Assembly (NCBI RefSeq): GCF_011065935.2
Contig: NZ_JAAMNH020000001.1
Span: 4,547,001 to 4,611,000 of the forward strand
Direction: 5' to 3'
Length of the DNA: 64,000 nt
From: Clostridium estertheticum
GTDB taxonomy: Bacteria > Bacillota > Clostridia > Clostridiales > Clostridiaceae
Shown: in pieces, positions 16,721 through 26,770 of the stretch
Position numbering within the stretch: position 1 is the first letter of the stretch
Layout of the letters: each line of letters opens with the position of its first letter
The notes under the pieces: model-generated
What the model saw: only the letters and a program-made list of their open reading frames with translations
What the model was told of the DNA's origin: nothing
The model's database searches: none
Position numbers and translations under genes: made by a program

Positions 16721-16858
16721 GGGGACGGTTAACAACTATTCAAACTATTTTTACTAAAAAGTACATTAATTGTTAACTGTCCCTATAAATTAATAGTTGT
16801 TAACCGTCCCTCTGCTCCCATGATTCTAAAAATGCATTTGTTGTTAACAGTCCCCGTC
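16721..16858. repeat. REP cluster 6, inverted pair plus two copies
   Basis: GGGGACGGTTAACAA at 16721 faces TTGTTAACTGTCCC near 16770, giving a potential 14-pair hairpin. Two further reverse copies follow, near 16795 and 16841. The 16477-16864 gap holds nothing else recognised apart from the S1 gene leader. Confidence 0.8.
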
Positions 16859-16864
16859 TTTTCC

Positions 16865-17803
16865 TTATCTTTCTTCCCTAAAATAAGCATTAGAAAGTCC
16901 CGCCGGAGGTGAATTTTTGCTAGATTTCTTCATGGAAACAATTACTAAAATAATTATTGTAACTACATAAGGCAATAAATCAATAAGATATTGAGATACT
17001 GCAAAATTAGGTAAGCCCTGAAGTCTAAAGCCTAATATATCAAGCCCTCCAAAGAGGTATGCCCCTATAAGTGCTCTATGAGGTCTCCAAGTTGCAAAAA
17101 TAACTAAGGCAACTGCTATCCACCCTCTGCCTGCTGTTACGTTTTCCTGCCATGCTGGCACATAGACAAGAGATAGATATGCTCCTCCAAGCCCGCAAAG
17201 AGCTCCTCCTATTAATGTATTAACATACTTATATAAATTAACATTTATACTAGCTGCGTCAGCGGCTGCTGGGTTTTCCCCCACTGCCATGGTGTTTAAT
17301 CCCTTAGCTGTTTTATATAAATATATAAATAAAAGTAGAGTTATAATATATCCAAGATATACAAACACATCTTGATTAAAAAATATATCTCCTATAAAAG
17401 GTATATGTCCTATTATGGGAATTCTTTTAGGAATAAAAAACATTTTAATTTTTTCTGGGGTAACTTTCCCAATCAATTGTTTACCTACCATACTGGAAAA
17501 CCCTGTTCCAAATATAGTTAGTGTAAGCCCACATACAACTTGATTTGCTCTTAGTGTTATAGTTAAGAATGCATAAATTAGTGCGCCAAAGGCTCCTGCA
17601 ATTGCTGCGGCTAACATGGCTATAATTGGACTCCCTGTGCTTAATCCTGCCATAAATCCAACGACAGAGCCCATAAGCATCATACCTTCTACACCTAAAT
17701 TAAGGTTTCCTACTTTTTCAGTTAATATTTCACCTAAGGTAGCAAAAAGTAGAGGTGTACCAGCTACAACTGCAGCGGCTAAAAATGTTGTTATACTATT
17801 CAT
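16865..17803 (-). CDS. nupQ: nucleoside ABC transporter permease (NupQ-like)
   Basis: 312 aa, about eight to nine hydrophobic helices, with TLGEILTEKVGNLNLGVEGMM near the N-terminus and AVGENPAAADAASINV in the cytoplasmic loop, typical of the BMP-linked nucleoside uptake permeases. It overlaps nupP by 8 bases. It is the last gene of the unit and is followed by REP cluster 6. Confidence 0.88.
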   Translation of the reverse strand: MNSITTFLAAAVVAGTPLLFATLGEILTEKVGNLNLGVEGMMLMGSVVGFMAGLSTGSPIIAMLAAAIAGAFGALIYAFLTITLRANQVVCGLTLTIFGTGFSSMVGKQLIGKVTPEKIKMFFIPKRIPIIGHIPFIGDIFFNQDVFVYLGYIITLLLFIYLYKTAKGLNTMAVGENPAAADAASINVNLYKYVNTLIGGALCGLGGAYLSLVYVPAWQENVTAGRGWIAVALVIFATWRPHRALIGAYLFGGLDILGFRLQGLPNFAVSQYLIDLLPYVVTIIILVIVSMKKSSKNSPPAGLSNAYFREER

Positions 17804-18929
17804 TTTTATTTTCCTCCCTTTTTCCAGCTTTAGTTTGTCCGGTTTCTTTAATTTGTCCGCTATCGATTTTAACCTTCATTTTCTGTTTTTGAAAATTTAT
17901 CTTATATCTCGTGAAGAATTCGCTGCCTAATACGAAAAACAGTATAACAGCTTGTATTAGTTGTGCCGCAGCTTGAGGTATTCCAAAGGCTGTTTGAATA
18001 AATGAAGCTCCCTCTAAAAGTGCTGCAAAAAGTATAGATACTAATACTATAATAGGTGCACTGAGTGCTGATAGCCAAGCTATAATTATAGCTGTAAATC
18101 CAGCTCCACCTGCAACATCTGCAGTCAAAGTTCTGCTTACTGCTGAGGCTTGAATTACACCGGCTATTCCACATAAGGCGCCGCTTAAAAATATAGCTAT
18201 GTACATGGTTTTTCTAATTTTAATGCCTGCATATATGGCTGTTTTTTCACTTTCTCCTAGTACTGCAATTTCATAGCCCTTTTTAGTATATTTCATAAAA
18301 ATATAAACTAAAATAACAAGTATAATTGCGATTATCCATCCCATATGTATTCCAAAAACCTCTGGAAGCGTTGCATTTGGAGAGAAATTAGGTATTTTAG
18401 GGAACCCCATTGCTCTTTTATCCTTCCAAGGTCCATATTGCAAATAAGTGATAAATTTTAAGGCTATGTAGTTTAGCATTAAGGTTACAATTGTTTCATT
18501 AGTTTTCCATTTCCCTTTAAGCAAGGCTGCAATTAATGCCCATAAGCCCCCACCTAAAATCCCTGCGCAAAACATTAGAAGTAATAGTGGTAATTTATTC
18601 ATATGAGGAAATTTTAAAGCAAAAAAGGTAGCAGCAAAAGCGCCCATTACCATTTGTCCTTCTCCACCAATATTCCAGAATTGCATTTTGAAGGCTATAG
18701 ATATTCCAAGTGAAGTTATAATCAGTGGTATTGCCTTAATAAGTGTTTGCTTAATACTATAAGAAGAACCCAGACTACCCTTTATAATAGCCGCATATAC
18801 TTCTATAGGATTAAGTTTAATTAGGAGCAAAAACATACCTAGTACCAAAAGGGATAGGAGGATTGCAATGCATCTAATTTTAAAATTATCAGTTTTACTT
18901 ATTTCAGCTCTTTTAACAATGTGCATCAT
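17796..18929 (-). CDS. nupP: nucleoside ABC transporter permease (NupP-like)
   Basis: 377 aa with multiple membrane helices, the WNIGGEGQMVMGA signature and VLGESEKTAIYAGI loop of this permease family, and a charged C-terminal tail. It forms the membrane channel with NupQ. The start ATG is preceded by GGAGGGG and abuts the ATPase gene stop. Confidence 0.88.
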   Translation of the reverse strand: MMHIVKRAEISKTDNFKIRCIAILLSLLVLGMFLLLIKLNPIEVYAAIIKGSLGSSYSIKQTLIKAIPLIITSLGISIAFKMQFWNIGGEGQMVMGAFAATFFALKFPHMNKLPLLLLMFCAGILGGGLWALIAALLKGKWKTNETIVTLMLNYIALKFITYLQYGPWKDKRAMGFPKIPNFSPNATLPEVFGIHMGWIIAIILVILVYIFMKYTKKGYEIAVLGESEKTAIYAGIKIRKTMYIAIFLSGALCGIAGVIQASAVSRTLTADVAGGAGFTAIIIAWLSALSAPIIVLVSILFAALLEGASFIQTAFGIPQAAAQLIQAVILFFVLGSEFFTRYKINFQKQKMKVKIDSGQIKETGQTKAGKREENKNE

Positions 18930-20447
18930 CTATATCCCCTCCTCAACTGTTTTTCCCACCATCATCATGCCAATTTTTTCTCTTGAAGCATCAGCTGCGG
19001 AAGCAATGCCAGTTACCTCACCATGACAAATTACCATAATCCTATCGCATAATTGAATTAGTACATCCAAATCTTCTCCAATAAATAATACAGCTGTTCC
19101 TTTTTTCTTTTCTTGGCTTATTAGGTCGTAAATCGTATAACAGGTGTTAATATCCAGCCCTCTTACGGCATATGCCATAATAAGAATTTTCGGATACATG
19201 CTTAATTCTCTTCCCACTAATATTTTTTGAATATTTCCACCAGATAAATATTTTATTGGGTGATATATGTCTGGAGTTTTAATTTCAAACTTGTCCACCA
19301 TTTTCTTAGCCTTTTCGATAACTGGTTTTCTATTTATAAATAGTCCCTTTTGTTTATGGTAATCCTTTAGTAAAAGGTTATCCACCATGTCCATAGATGC
19401 AACTAGGCCCATGCCTAATCTATCCTCTGGTATAAAACTCATGCTTATACCTTTATTAATAATATCTCTAGGAGATTTTCCTACCAGATTCTCCCCTTCA
19501 AGAAATATTTCACCCCCTGAGGCCATCTCAATTCCTGCAATAGCTTCACATAATTCCTTTTGTCCACTACCCGCGATCCCAGCCACACCAAGAATTTCAC
19601 CTTCTCTTAAGCTGAAACTCATATTTTTAATTATTTCAGCCTTTTCAGCATTTAAAACTTTCAAATTTTTTACTTGTAATAATATTTCTCCTGGCTCTCT
19701 ATCCACACGATTTATAGATAAATCTGCCTTGCGCCCCATCATGAGTTCTGTTAACTCTTTTGGAGTGGTTTCTTCCTTTTCTACTGTTTTTACAGCTTCA
19801 CCTTTTCTTAAAACAGTAATCTTGTCACAGATCTCCATTACTTCATCCATTTTATGACTTATAAATATAATTGCACAGCCTTGCTCTTTCATCTTGTTCA
19901 TTATTTTAAATAATTTGGCTGTTTCACTTTGTGTAAACACTGTAGTAGGCTCATCTAATACTAAAATGTCAGCACCTCTATAAAGCACCTTCAATATTTC
20001 AAGATTTTGCCTCTCTCCTACTGCCATATCTCTAACATATTTATTTATATCTATCTCCAACTGAAATTTTTCACATATATCATTGATTTTTTTAATTTCT
20101 AACTTGTCCTTAAAAAATATTCCACTATTTTGACCTAGTAATATATTTTGCTTAGCTGTCATTTCCTCAACTAGTTTAAAATGTTGATAAATCATTCCTA
20201 CTCCGGCTTTAATAGCATCCTTTGGGCAAGTGAAATTCATATTTTTCCCGTGAATAAAAATAGAACCGCTATCCGGAGTATATACCCCGGATAACATGTT
20301 CATGAGAGTGCTTTTACCTGCCCCATTTTCACCTAAAAGTGCATGGATTTCTCCACCATTCACCGTTAAATTCATATTCACATTAGCTACTACTTTTCCG
20401 AAGGTCTTACTAATATTTTCTATAAATACATAAGGCATTTTATCCAT
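18930..20447 (-). CDS. nupO: nucleoside ABC transporter ATPase, double domain (NupO-like)
   Basis: 505 aa with two fused ATPase domains, as in RbsA-type importers. Domain 1 has GENGAGKSTLMNML and LVLDEPTTVFT. Domain 2 has a degenerate Walker A GIAGSGQKEL, the LSGGNIQKI signature and a Walker B region IMAYAVRGLD in place of the common AQPTRGLD. The start ATG at 20447 follows GGAG at 9 bases; an upstream TTG overlaps that site. It powers uptake through NupP/NupQ with the lipoprotein at 20479-21585. Confidence 0.9.
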   Translation of the reverse strand: MDKMPYVFIENISKTFGKVVANVNMNLTVNGGEIHALLGENGAGKSTLMNMLSGVYTPDSGSIFIHGKNMNFTCPKDAIKAGVGMIYQHFKLVEEMTAKQNILLGQNSGIFFKDKLEIKKINDICEKFQLEIDINKYVRDMAVGERQNLEILKVLYRGADILVLDEPTTVFTQSETAKLFKIMNKMKEQGCAIIFISHKMDEVMEICDKITVLRKGEAVKTVEKEETTPKELTELMMGRKADLSINRVDREPGEILLQVKNLKVLNAEKAEIIKNMSFSLREGEILGVAGIAGSGQKELCEAIAGIEMASGGEIFLEGENLVGKSPRDIINKGISMSFIPEDRLGMGLVASMDMVDNLLLKDYHKQKGLFINRKPVIEKAKKMVDKFEIKTPDIYHPIKYLSGGNIQKILVGRELSMYPKILIMAYAVRGLDINTCYTIYDLISQEKKKGTAVLFIGEDLDVLIQLCDRIMVICHGEVTGIASAADASREKIGMMMVGKTVEEGI

Positions 20448-20478
20448 ATTTAAATTCTCCAATACTCTAGATTTTCTA

Positions 20479-21585
20479 TTATTTTTCTATTTTTCCTTCT
20501 ACACCTTTTACAAACCAATTAAATTGAAGTAATTCCTCATCTGTCATTACTTTGCCCTGTGCAACTTTAACCGCTCCACTTTGATCCTTTAGTGGACCTT
20601 CAAATATTTTATTTTTACCACTCAAAATAGTTGCCTTAGCTTTTTCTACAGCATCTTTTGCTCCAGTTGGTGCATTTGCGGTTAGTGGTGCAAGAGAAAC
20701 AATTCCAGACTCGAGGCCCTTCCAATAACTTCCCGATTTCCATGTACCTGCTTTAATAGCTTTTATTTGCTCCACATAATATGGTGTCCAATTCCAAACT
20801 GGTGATGTCATATATGCTTTAGGTGCTTTAGCTTGCATATCAGTATTATATCCAATAGCGGATATTCCAGCTTCTTCTGCCGCTTGTAATGGGCCTGCGG
20901 TATCCTGATGCTGAGTAATTACATCTACCCCTTCTGCAATTAGTGCTTTTCCTGCTTCTTTTTCTCTAGCTGGGTCATACCAAGTATTAGTCCATTTTAC
21001 CTTTACTATTGCTTCTGGTTTAACAGATTGTACTCCTAGAGCAAAAGCATTTATTCCTCTTATTACTTCTGGAATTGGATGTGCTGCTACATATCCTATT
21101 TTATTAGTTTTTGTCTTCATCCCAGCAACAATACCTGAAAGATATCTTGCTTGATACATACGTCCAAAATAATTTGACATATTTTCTGAAGTTTTGTACC
21201 CAGATGCATGGAGATATTTAACATCAGGATGTTTAGCTGCTGATGCTTCCATTCCATCCATAAATCCAAAGCTTGTTCCTACGATAACATTAGCTCCTTG
21301 ATTAATCATTTCTTCGCATACCTTATCTACTTCTGCTAAATCCTCTTTTACTGATTCTTTAAACAGCGTCTTTACTCCTAGCTGTTTTTCAATCTCTTTT
21401 CTTGCCACATCATGAGAATAAGTCCAACCCTCATCGCCTACTGGTCCAACATATATAAATCCTACAGTTATTTCCTTTTTCACGCTATCTTTTGTCTCAA
21501 CTTTTTTCTCACTACTACATCCAGTGAGCCCTAAAGACATAATAAAAGTAAACGCTATTAATAAACTGCCAAGTTTTTTCTTCAT
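20479..21585 (-). CDS. nupN: BMP-family nucleoside-binding lipoprotein (NupN-like)
   Basis: 368 aa. A lipoprotein signal ends in LGLTGCSSEKK, with the lipidated Cys at about residue 23. The Bmp/PnrA domain follows, with TVGFIYVGPVGDEGWTYSHDVAR, GTSFGFMDGM and the ITQHQDTAGP segment. It captures purine nucleosides outside the membrane for NupOPQ; the exact ligand is inferred from the linkage to xpt and the guanine riboswitch. The AAGGGGGAAA site supports the start. Confidence 0.9.
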   Translation of the reverse strand: MKKKLGSLLIAFTFIMSLGLTGCSSEKKVETKDSVKKEITVGFIYVGPVGDEGWTYSHDVARKEIEKQLGVKTLFKESVKEDLAEVDKVCEEMINQGANVIVGTSFGFMDGMEASAAKHPDVKYLHASGYKTSENMSNYFGRMYQARYLSGIVAGMKTKTNKIGYVAAHPIPEVIRGINAFALGVQSVKPEAIVKVKWTNTWYDPAREKEAGKALIAEGVDVITQHQDTAGPLQAAEEAGISAIGYNTDMQAKAPKAYMTSPVWNWTPYYVEQIKAIKAGTWKSGSYWKGLESGIVSLAPLTANAPTGAKDAVEKAKATILSGKNKIFEGPLKDQSGAVKVAQGKVMTDEELLQFNWFVKGVEGKIEK

Positions 21586-21605
21586 TATAATTTCCCCCTT
21601 TAGTT

Positions 21606-21734
21606 GGGGACAGTTAACAACTTTTTGATATTTAAAATTTTAAAAGTCTATTAATTGTTAACTGTCCCCACTCTTTACTCGCTCTTTAAAAGTCCATTAA
21701 TTGTTAACTGTCCCCGCACCTTAACCGTCCCCGC
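21606..21734. repeat. REP cluster 7, perfect inverted pair plus copies
   Basis: GGGGACAGTTAACAA (21606) and TTGTTAACTGTCCCC (near 21656) form a perfect 15-base inverted pair, followed by another reverse copy near 21710 and a short GTCCCC remnant. It fills the gap between xpt and nupN and would fold in an xpt-nup transcript. Confidence 0.85.
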
Positions 21735-21737
21735 TTC

Positions 21738-22310
21738 CTATTTAAAAACCACCGTGTTATCTTTTATAGATTTTACTATGGCTAGTGACTCTACCCTAAT
21801 ACCTTCTTTTTCTATGCGGCTGCGTCCATCTTGAAATGCTTTTTCAATTACAATTCCCACTCCAACAATCTCGGCTCCCGCTTGACGTACAATTTGTACA
21901 AGTCCCATTGCCGCATTTCCATTTGCTAAAAAGTCATCAATTATTAAAATTTTATCTTCCGGATTTATGTATTTTTTACTAGCTCTTATCTTATAATTCT
22001 TATTTTTTGTAAAGGAGAATACATCCGCTTCATATGTGTCAGAATCTAAATTAGCAGCTTCATGTTTTTTTGCAAAAACTACAGGAACATTACCGAAATG
22101 TTGGGCTACAATACATGCTATTCCTATACCAGAGGCTTCAACTGTTAGTATCTTTGTAATTTCATGACTCGCAAATCTTTCTTTAAACTCTTGTCCGATT
22201 TCATTAAAAAGATTTATATCAATTTGATGATTCAAAAAGCTATCAACCTTTAATATTTCACTGCCTATTATTGTTCCTTCTGCTAATATTTTATTCTTTA
22301 ATGATTCCAT
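21738..22310 (-). CDS. xpt: xanthine phosphoribosyltransferase
   Basis: Salvages xanthine to XMP with PRPP. 190 aa, usual length, beginning MESLKNKILAEGTIIGSEILKVD-like, with the PRPP loop ILIIDDFLANGNAAMGL (about residues 122-138) and VEASGIGIACIVA. It lies directly behind a guanine riboswitch and ahead of the nucleoside importer, a classic purine salvage arrangement. Confidence 0.95.
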   Translation of the reverse strand: MESLKNKILAEGTIIGSEILKVDSFLNHQIDINLFNEIGQEFKERFASHEITKILTVEASGIGIACIVAQHFGNVPVVFAKKHEAANLDSDTYEADVFSFTKNKNYKIRASKKYINPEDKILIIDDFLANGNAAMGLVQIVRQAGAEIVGVGIVIEKAFQDGRSRIEKEGIRVESLAIVKSIKDNTVVFK

Positions 22311-22357
22311 AATTTTTCTCCTTTATTAATTATATTTTTAACATACTTTAAACAACA

Positions 22358-22394
22358 AAAAAACTCACCAGTTAATTTTAACTAGGGAGTTTAT
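22358..22394 (-). terminator. riboswitch terminator before xpt
   Basis: On the minus strand, AACTCCCTAGTTA pairs with TAACTGGTGAGTT around AAAT and is followed by seven T. It is placed between aptamer and gene, as in guanine-controlled attenuation. Confidence 0.88.
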
Positions 22395-22526
22395 AATAAA
22401 AATAATAAACCTAAAATATACAAATAAAAAAAGTAATTTCTTTAATCTTAAAGAACAACTTCTTTAACTTTGAAATAAAGGCAATAACAATAATATCTCT
22501 TAGAATTATTGCATTGTTTTATTAAA

Positions 22527-22600
22527 ACACCCATAGTCAAGTATTTTACGGTTACTTGGTAGAAACGCTTAGTCCATATTTCTAAGCATATATGAGTTTA
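22527..22600 (-). promoter_or_regulatory. xpt: purine riboswitch, guanine type
   Basis: The minus strand reads ACTCATATATGC, a P2 hairpin, GTTTCTACC, then a P3 stem and CTTGACTATGGGTG. This matches the purine aptamer, including P1 pairing. The base before TATGGG that pairs with the ligand is C, which predicts guanine or hypoxanthine rather than adenine. The rest of the 22311-22851 gap holds the terminator, a GCAATAA/TTATTGC stem near 22481-22512 that may be the antiterminator, and AT-rich sequence. Confidence 0.93.
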
Positions 22601-22789
22601 CGAATATTAAGTTTTATTTTCTTGTTAATTGTTCGTTATCTATTCCTTATAATAATATTACAACATTTTATTTATTAATTCAACATTTTTTTTATTAATT
22701 CGACTTGTTTTAAAAAATATAGAAATAATTTGCACTAAATAATTTATACTCAATATTTATTTATTATGCCACTTTTATATAACCTTTAA

Positions 22790-22831
22790 CAAGTCGGCAT
22801 GCTATCCTATAGGCTAACATACCGACTTGCT
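22790..22831 (-). terminator. terminator-like hairpin after glgP
   Basis: CAAGTCGGCATG and CATACCGACTTG pair with one mismatch, with an inner CTAT/ATAG. The T-tract on the minus strand is weak. It is 20 bases beyond the glgP stop. Confidence 0.65.
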
Positions 22832-22851
22832 ATTTATTAAAGTCTATATAA

Positions 22852-25293
22852 TTATAATTTAATCCTAACCGTTGGTGTATCCCAAATTTCTTTGGCATAT
22901 TGTTTTATAGTGTTATCGCTGGAAAATATACCAGACTTCGCAATATTTATAATAGCCATTTTTTGCCAAATAGACTTTTGTCTAAATAATTTATCAATTT
23001 CACTTTGAGCACTTACATAAGAATCAAAATCTTTAAGCACAAAAAACTCATCATTGTGAGGAATCAAGCTATCATAGATACTCATAAATTCCATTTTATT
23101 AGTCTGTAAAAATCCATTTATTAGCTGATTTACAATTGTATTTAATCTCATATCACTATTATAAATATCAGAAGCTCTATAGTTTTTATTCTTATAATAT
23201 TCTATTACCTCTTCTGAAGTTAGTCCGAATAAAACAATATTTTCTTTTCCAACTGCATCAAAAATTTCTACGTTAGCCCCATCTAAAGTGGCTATTGTTA
23301 TAGCTCCATTCATCATAAATTTCATATTACCAGTTCCAGAAGCTTCTTTCGACGCAGTAGATATTTGTTCACTAACATCAGCACAAGGAATAATTTTCTC
23401 CGCTAGTGATACTCCATAATTTTCAAGGAATACTATTTTTATTTTATCTCTAGCTATAGGATCATTGTTTATTTTTTTAGCTAGCGTATTAATAAGCTTA
23501 ATATTTTGTTTTGCAAAATAATAACTTGGCGAAGCCTTGGCACCAAATATAAAAGTTCTCGGAACTATATCTAAACTTGGATTTTCGCGAAGTTGGTTAT
23601 ATAAATGCATTATATTGAATATATTTAAAAGTTGCCTTTTATAGGCATGCATTCTTTTTACGTGAACATCAAATATAGAATTTGGATCTATTTCGGTATC
23701 ATAGTTCGCCATTATATAGTTTGAGAAACTTATCTTATTATTTGTTTTTATATCTTGTATTTTCTCTTGAAAAGCAGTATCTCCTGCATAATCCATTAAT
23801 TTAACAAGTTTATTTGGAGACTTTATCCACTTGTCACCTATGGTGCCCGTTATAAGGTTTGCCAGTTCCTCATTAGAATTTAATAACCACCTTCTATGAG
23901 TTATGCCGTTAGTTTTATTATTAAATTTTTCCGGAAAGAATTCATAAAAGTCGGAAAGTTCCTGATGCTTTAATAATTCAGTGTGTAATTTTGCAACTCC
24001 ATTAACAGAATGACTTCCTACAATAGCCAGATAGGCCATTCTAATATATCCATCATGAATAATGGACATACTATTAACTTTATTCCAATCTCCATTGTAT
24101 CTATGATAAATTTCATTACAAAAACGCCTATTTATTTCTTCTATAATCATATAAATACGTGGAAGTAATTTTTTAAACATATCTACAGGCCATTTTTCTA
24201 ATGCCTCTGCCATAATTGTATGGTTAGTGTATGCCATTGTACCAGTTGTAATAGTAAAGGCTTCATCCCAAGTAAGTCCCTGCTCATCCATTAGAAGTCT
24301 CATTAGTTCAGCCACAGCTACAGCTGGGTGGGTATCATTTATCTGTACTGCCACATGCTTATGAAATTCACTAAGTGAGATCTTCATCTTTTTATAGCTT
24401 TTCATAATACTTTGCATTCCAGCGCTTACAAAAAAATATTCTTGCTTGAGTCTTAGGAGCCGTCCTTGTTCATAGCTATCATCTGGATATAAAACTTGTG
24501 AAATAGCCTCCACTGAATATTTATCCTCACCTGCTTTTGCGTAATTTCCTTGACTAAAGGATGAAAAATCAAAATCTTCTTCCATAGTCTCAGCACTCCA
24601 AAGCCTTAGGGTATTTACAGTATTATTTTTGTATCCTTTTATTGGAGTATCATATGGTACCGCTCTTACAGATTGATAATTTTCATGGATAACTTTCATT
24701 TCTCCATTTTCTTCCTTTAAATATACATCTCCAGAAAATTTTACTTCTACAGCCTTATTTTCTTTTCTTATTTCCCATACGTTACCATTTTTTAGCCAAT
24801 TATCAGGAACTTCTACTTGATAACCATCTTCTATCTTCTGCTTGAATAGTCCATATTTATACCTTATACCGCAGCCATGACCGGGCACCTGCGTAGATGC
24901 CATAGAATCTAAGAAGCACGCTGCGAGCCGTCCAAGACCACCATTCCCAAGTCCAGCATCGAGTTCTGTGTCTTCTATCTCTATCCAATCAATTCCTAGT
25001 TCACCAAATGCCTCCTCGCAAATATCCCTTATACCTAAATTAACTAAATTACTATTAAGTAACCTGCCAACTAAGAACTCCATAGAGAAATAATACACCT
25101 GTTTTGTTTTAGTCGCTCCATACTCTTTATTAGTTTCTATCCAAGCTTTAGAACAATAATCTTTTATTAATGCACCTAATGCAACATATTGATGTAGCCT
25201 TGACGCATCCACTGCATCTTCTGCAAACATAGTCTGTAACTTTTCTATATAATCTATTTTAAACTCTTCTTTATCTATCACCACAATATTCAC
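22852..25293 (-). CDS. glgP: glycogen phosphorylase
   Basis: Releases glucose 1-phosphate from glycogen. 813 aa, normal length. LDAGLGNGGLGRLAACFLDS lies near residue 107 and the PLP-lysine motif EASGTGNMKFMMNGA near residue 660. The start is GTG; 25293 is listed, but the GTG at 25284 fits the AGGCGG site better. It is the last gene of the glycogen operon, 36 bases after glgA. Confidence 0.95.
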   Translation of the reverse strand: MNIVVIDKEEFKIDYIEKLQTMFAEDAVDASRLHQYVALGALIKDYCSKAWIETNKEYGATKTKQVYYFSMEFLVGRLLNSNLVNLGIRDICEEAFGELGIDWIEIEDTELDAGLGNGGLGRLAACFLDSMASTQVPGHGCGIRYKYGLFKQKIEDGYQVEVPDNWLKNGNVWEIRKENKAVEVKFSGDVYLKEENGEMKVIHENYQSVRAVPYDTPIKGYKNNTVNTLRLWSAETMEEDFDFSSFSQGNYAKAGEDKYSVEAISQVLYPDDSYEQGRLLRLKQEYFFVSAGMQSIMKSYKKMKISLSEFHKHVAVQINDTHPAVAVAELMRLLMDEQGLTWDEAFTITTGTMAYTNHTIMAEALEKWPVDMFKKLLPRIYMIIEEINRRFCNEIYHRYNGDWNKVNSMSIIHDGYIRMAYLAIVGSHSVNGVAKLHTELLKHQELSDFYEFFPEKFNNKTNGITHRRWLLNSNEELANLITGTIGDKWIKSPNKLVKLMDYAGDTAFQEKIQDIKTNNKISFSNYIMANYDTEIDPNSIFDVHVKRMHAYKRQLLNIFNIMHLYNQLRENPSLDIVPRTFIFGAKASPSYYFAKQNIKLINTLAKKINNDPIARDKIKIVFLENYGVSLAEKIIPCADVSEQISTASKEASGTGNMKFMMNGAITIATLDGANVEIFDAVGKENIVLFGLTSEEVIEYYKNKNYRASDIYNSDMRLNTIVNQLINGFLQTNKMEFMSIYDSLIPHNDEFFVLKDFDSYVSAQSEIDKLFRQKSIWQKMAIINIAKSGIFSSDNTIKQYAKEIWDTPTVRIKL

Positions 25294-25329
25294 CGCCTAG
25301 AAATTTTAAGATATACAACAAATAAAAAC

Positions 25330-26763
25330 TTACTCTATTAAATTACTATATAAATCTATATAGTTTTTAGCTGAATTTTCCCAGCTATTGTTTGAAGTCA
25401 TAGCATTGTTAACTAATTTATTCCAGGAATCTTTGTCTTTGTATAAATTTATAGCCCTATTTATAGCATCCATTAATTCATCACTACTGTAATTGGTAAA
25501 AGAAAAACCATTTCCATTACCAGTATATTTATTATATGGTGCAATGGTGTCTTTCAACCCTCCAGTTTCACGTACAATTGGAATACTTCCATATTTAAGA
25601 GCTATAAGCTGACCAATCCCACAAGGTTCAAATAAGGATGGCATTAAAAACATATCTGAAGCAGCATATATTTTTTGTGCTAGCACGGCATCAAAAATAA
25701 TGTTTGTTGATATCCTACTTGGGTATATAGAAGCATAATATTGGAATATATCTTCATAGTAACCATCACCATTACCAAGCAAAACTATTTGAATAGGAAG
25801 GCTAAGCAATTCTTGGAGTTTCTCTACTATTAAATCTAAGCCCTTTTGTTTCACTAGTCTAGTGACAATTCCTATCATTGGTATACTTTCATTTACAGTA
25901 AAGCACAGTTCATATTGAAGCTTTAATTTGTTTTTCACCTTTTGCTTTAAAGAGTTTTCGTCAAAATTGTATACTATTTTTTTATCCACTATAGGACTGT
26001 AGAGTTCGTAATCTATACCATTTACTATGCCGTAGAGTTTTTCTGATTTTAAGCTTAACAATCCGTCTAGTCCTTCACCATAGAATGGAGTCTGTATTTC
26101 CTGTGCATAAGTTTCACTTACAGTAGTTACAACATCTGCGAAAACAATTCCACCCTTCATAAAGGATATTGCATCATAAAATTTCAATGCATCATCGCTA
26201 AAATATCCCTCATTTAAATTTAATAACTCACCAAGTATTTCTTTTGGAAATACTCCTTGATATTTTAAATTGTGAATAGTAAATACACTTTTTATTTCAC
26301 TGTACATTTCGTCATTACTATAGTTATCTTTAAGCAGTGCTGGTAAAATTCCGGAGTGCCAATCATTGCAATGAATTATATCCGGCACAAAATCCCCCAT
26401 GTATTTTATAGCTTCTAGTACTGCTTTTGAAAAGTAAGAATATCTCTCTCCATCATCATAACATCCGTATATCTCAGGTCTTTCAAAATAGTATTCATTA
26501 TCTACAAAGTAATAAGGCACCTCATCATAAGTTAAATATTGTAAACCGCAATATTGATTTCTCCATCCAACTGGCACCGTAAAGCTAGCTACATTTTCCA
26601 TACAATTTTTAAAGGACAAGGGAATGCCACTATACTTAGGTATAATAACCCTTACATCAATACCCATCTTTCTTAATGCTTTAGGTAGTGCAAATGCTAC
26701 GTCACCAAGACCTCCAGTTTTTATAAAAGGATAAGCTTCCGATGCCACAAATAATACTTTCAT
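25330..26763 (-). CDS. glgA: glycogen synthase (ADP-glucose type)
   Basis: A GT5 glycosyltransferase, 477 aa. It has the N-terminal KTGGLGDVAFALPKAL ADP-glucose site, the IIHCNDWHSGILPALL region and the C-terminal LFEPCGIGQLIALKYGSIPIVRETGGLKDTI motif with the catalytic Glu. The ATG is odd: a good GAGGTG site lies 61 bases upstream (26824-26829), separated from it by a hairpin at 26771-26819. Only a weak CCAGG lies close by. It follows iscB on the same strand. Confidence 0.95.
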   Translation of the reverse strand: MKVLFVASEAYPFIKTGGLGDVAFALPKALRKMGIDVRVIIPKYSGIPLSFKNCMENVASFTVPVGWRNQYCGLQYLTYDEVPYYFVDNEYYFERPEIYGCYDDGERYSYFSKAVLEAIKYMGDFVPDIIHCNDWHSGILPALLKDNYSNDEMYSEIKSVFTIHNLKYQGVFPKEILGELLNLNEGYFSDDALKFYDAISFMKGGIVFADVVTTVSETYAQEIQTPFYGEGLDGLLSLKSEKLYGIVNGIDYELYSPIVDKKIVYNFDENSLKQKVKNKLKLQYELCFTVNESIPMIGIVTRLVKQKGLDLIVEKLQELLSLPIQIVLLGNGDGYYEDIFQYYASIYPSRISTNIIFDAVLAQKIYAASDMFLMPSLFEPCGIGQLIALKYGSIPIVRETGGLKDTIAPYNKYTGNGNGFSFTNYSSDELMDAINRAINLYKDKDSWNKLVNNAMTSNNSWENSAKNYIDLYSNLIE

Positions 26764-26770
26764 ACTAAAC

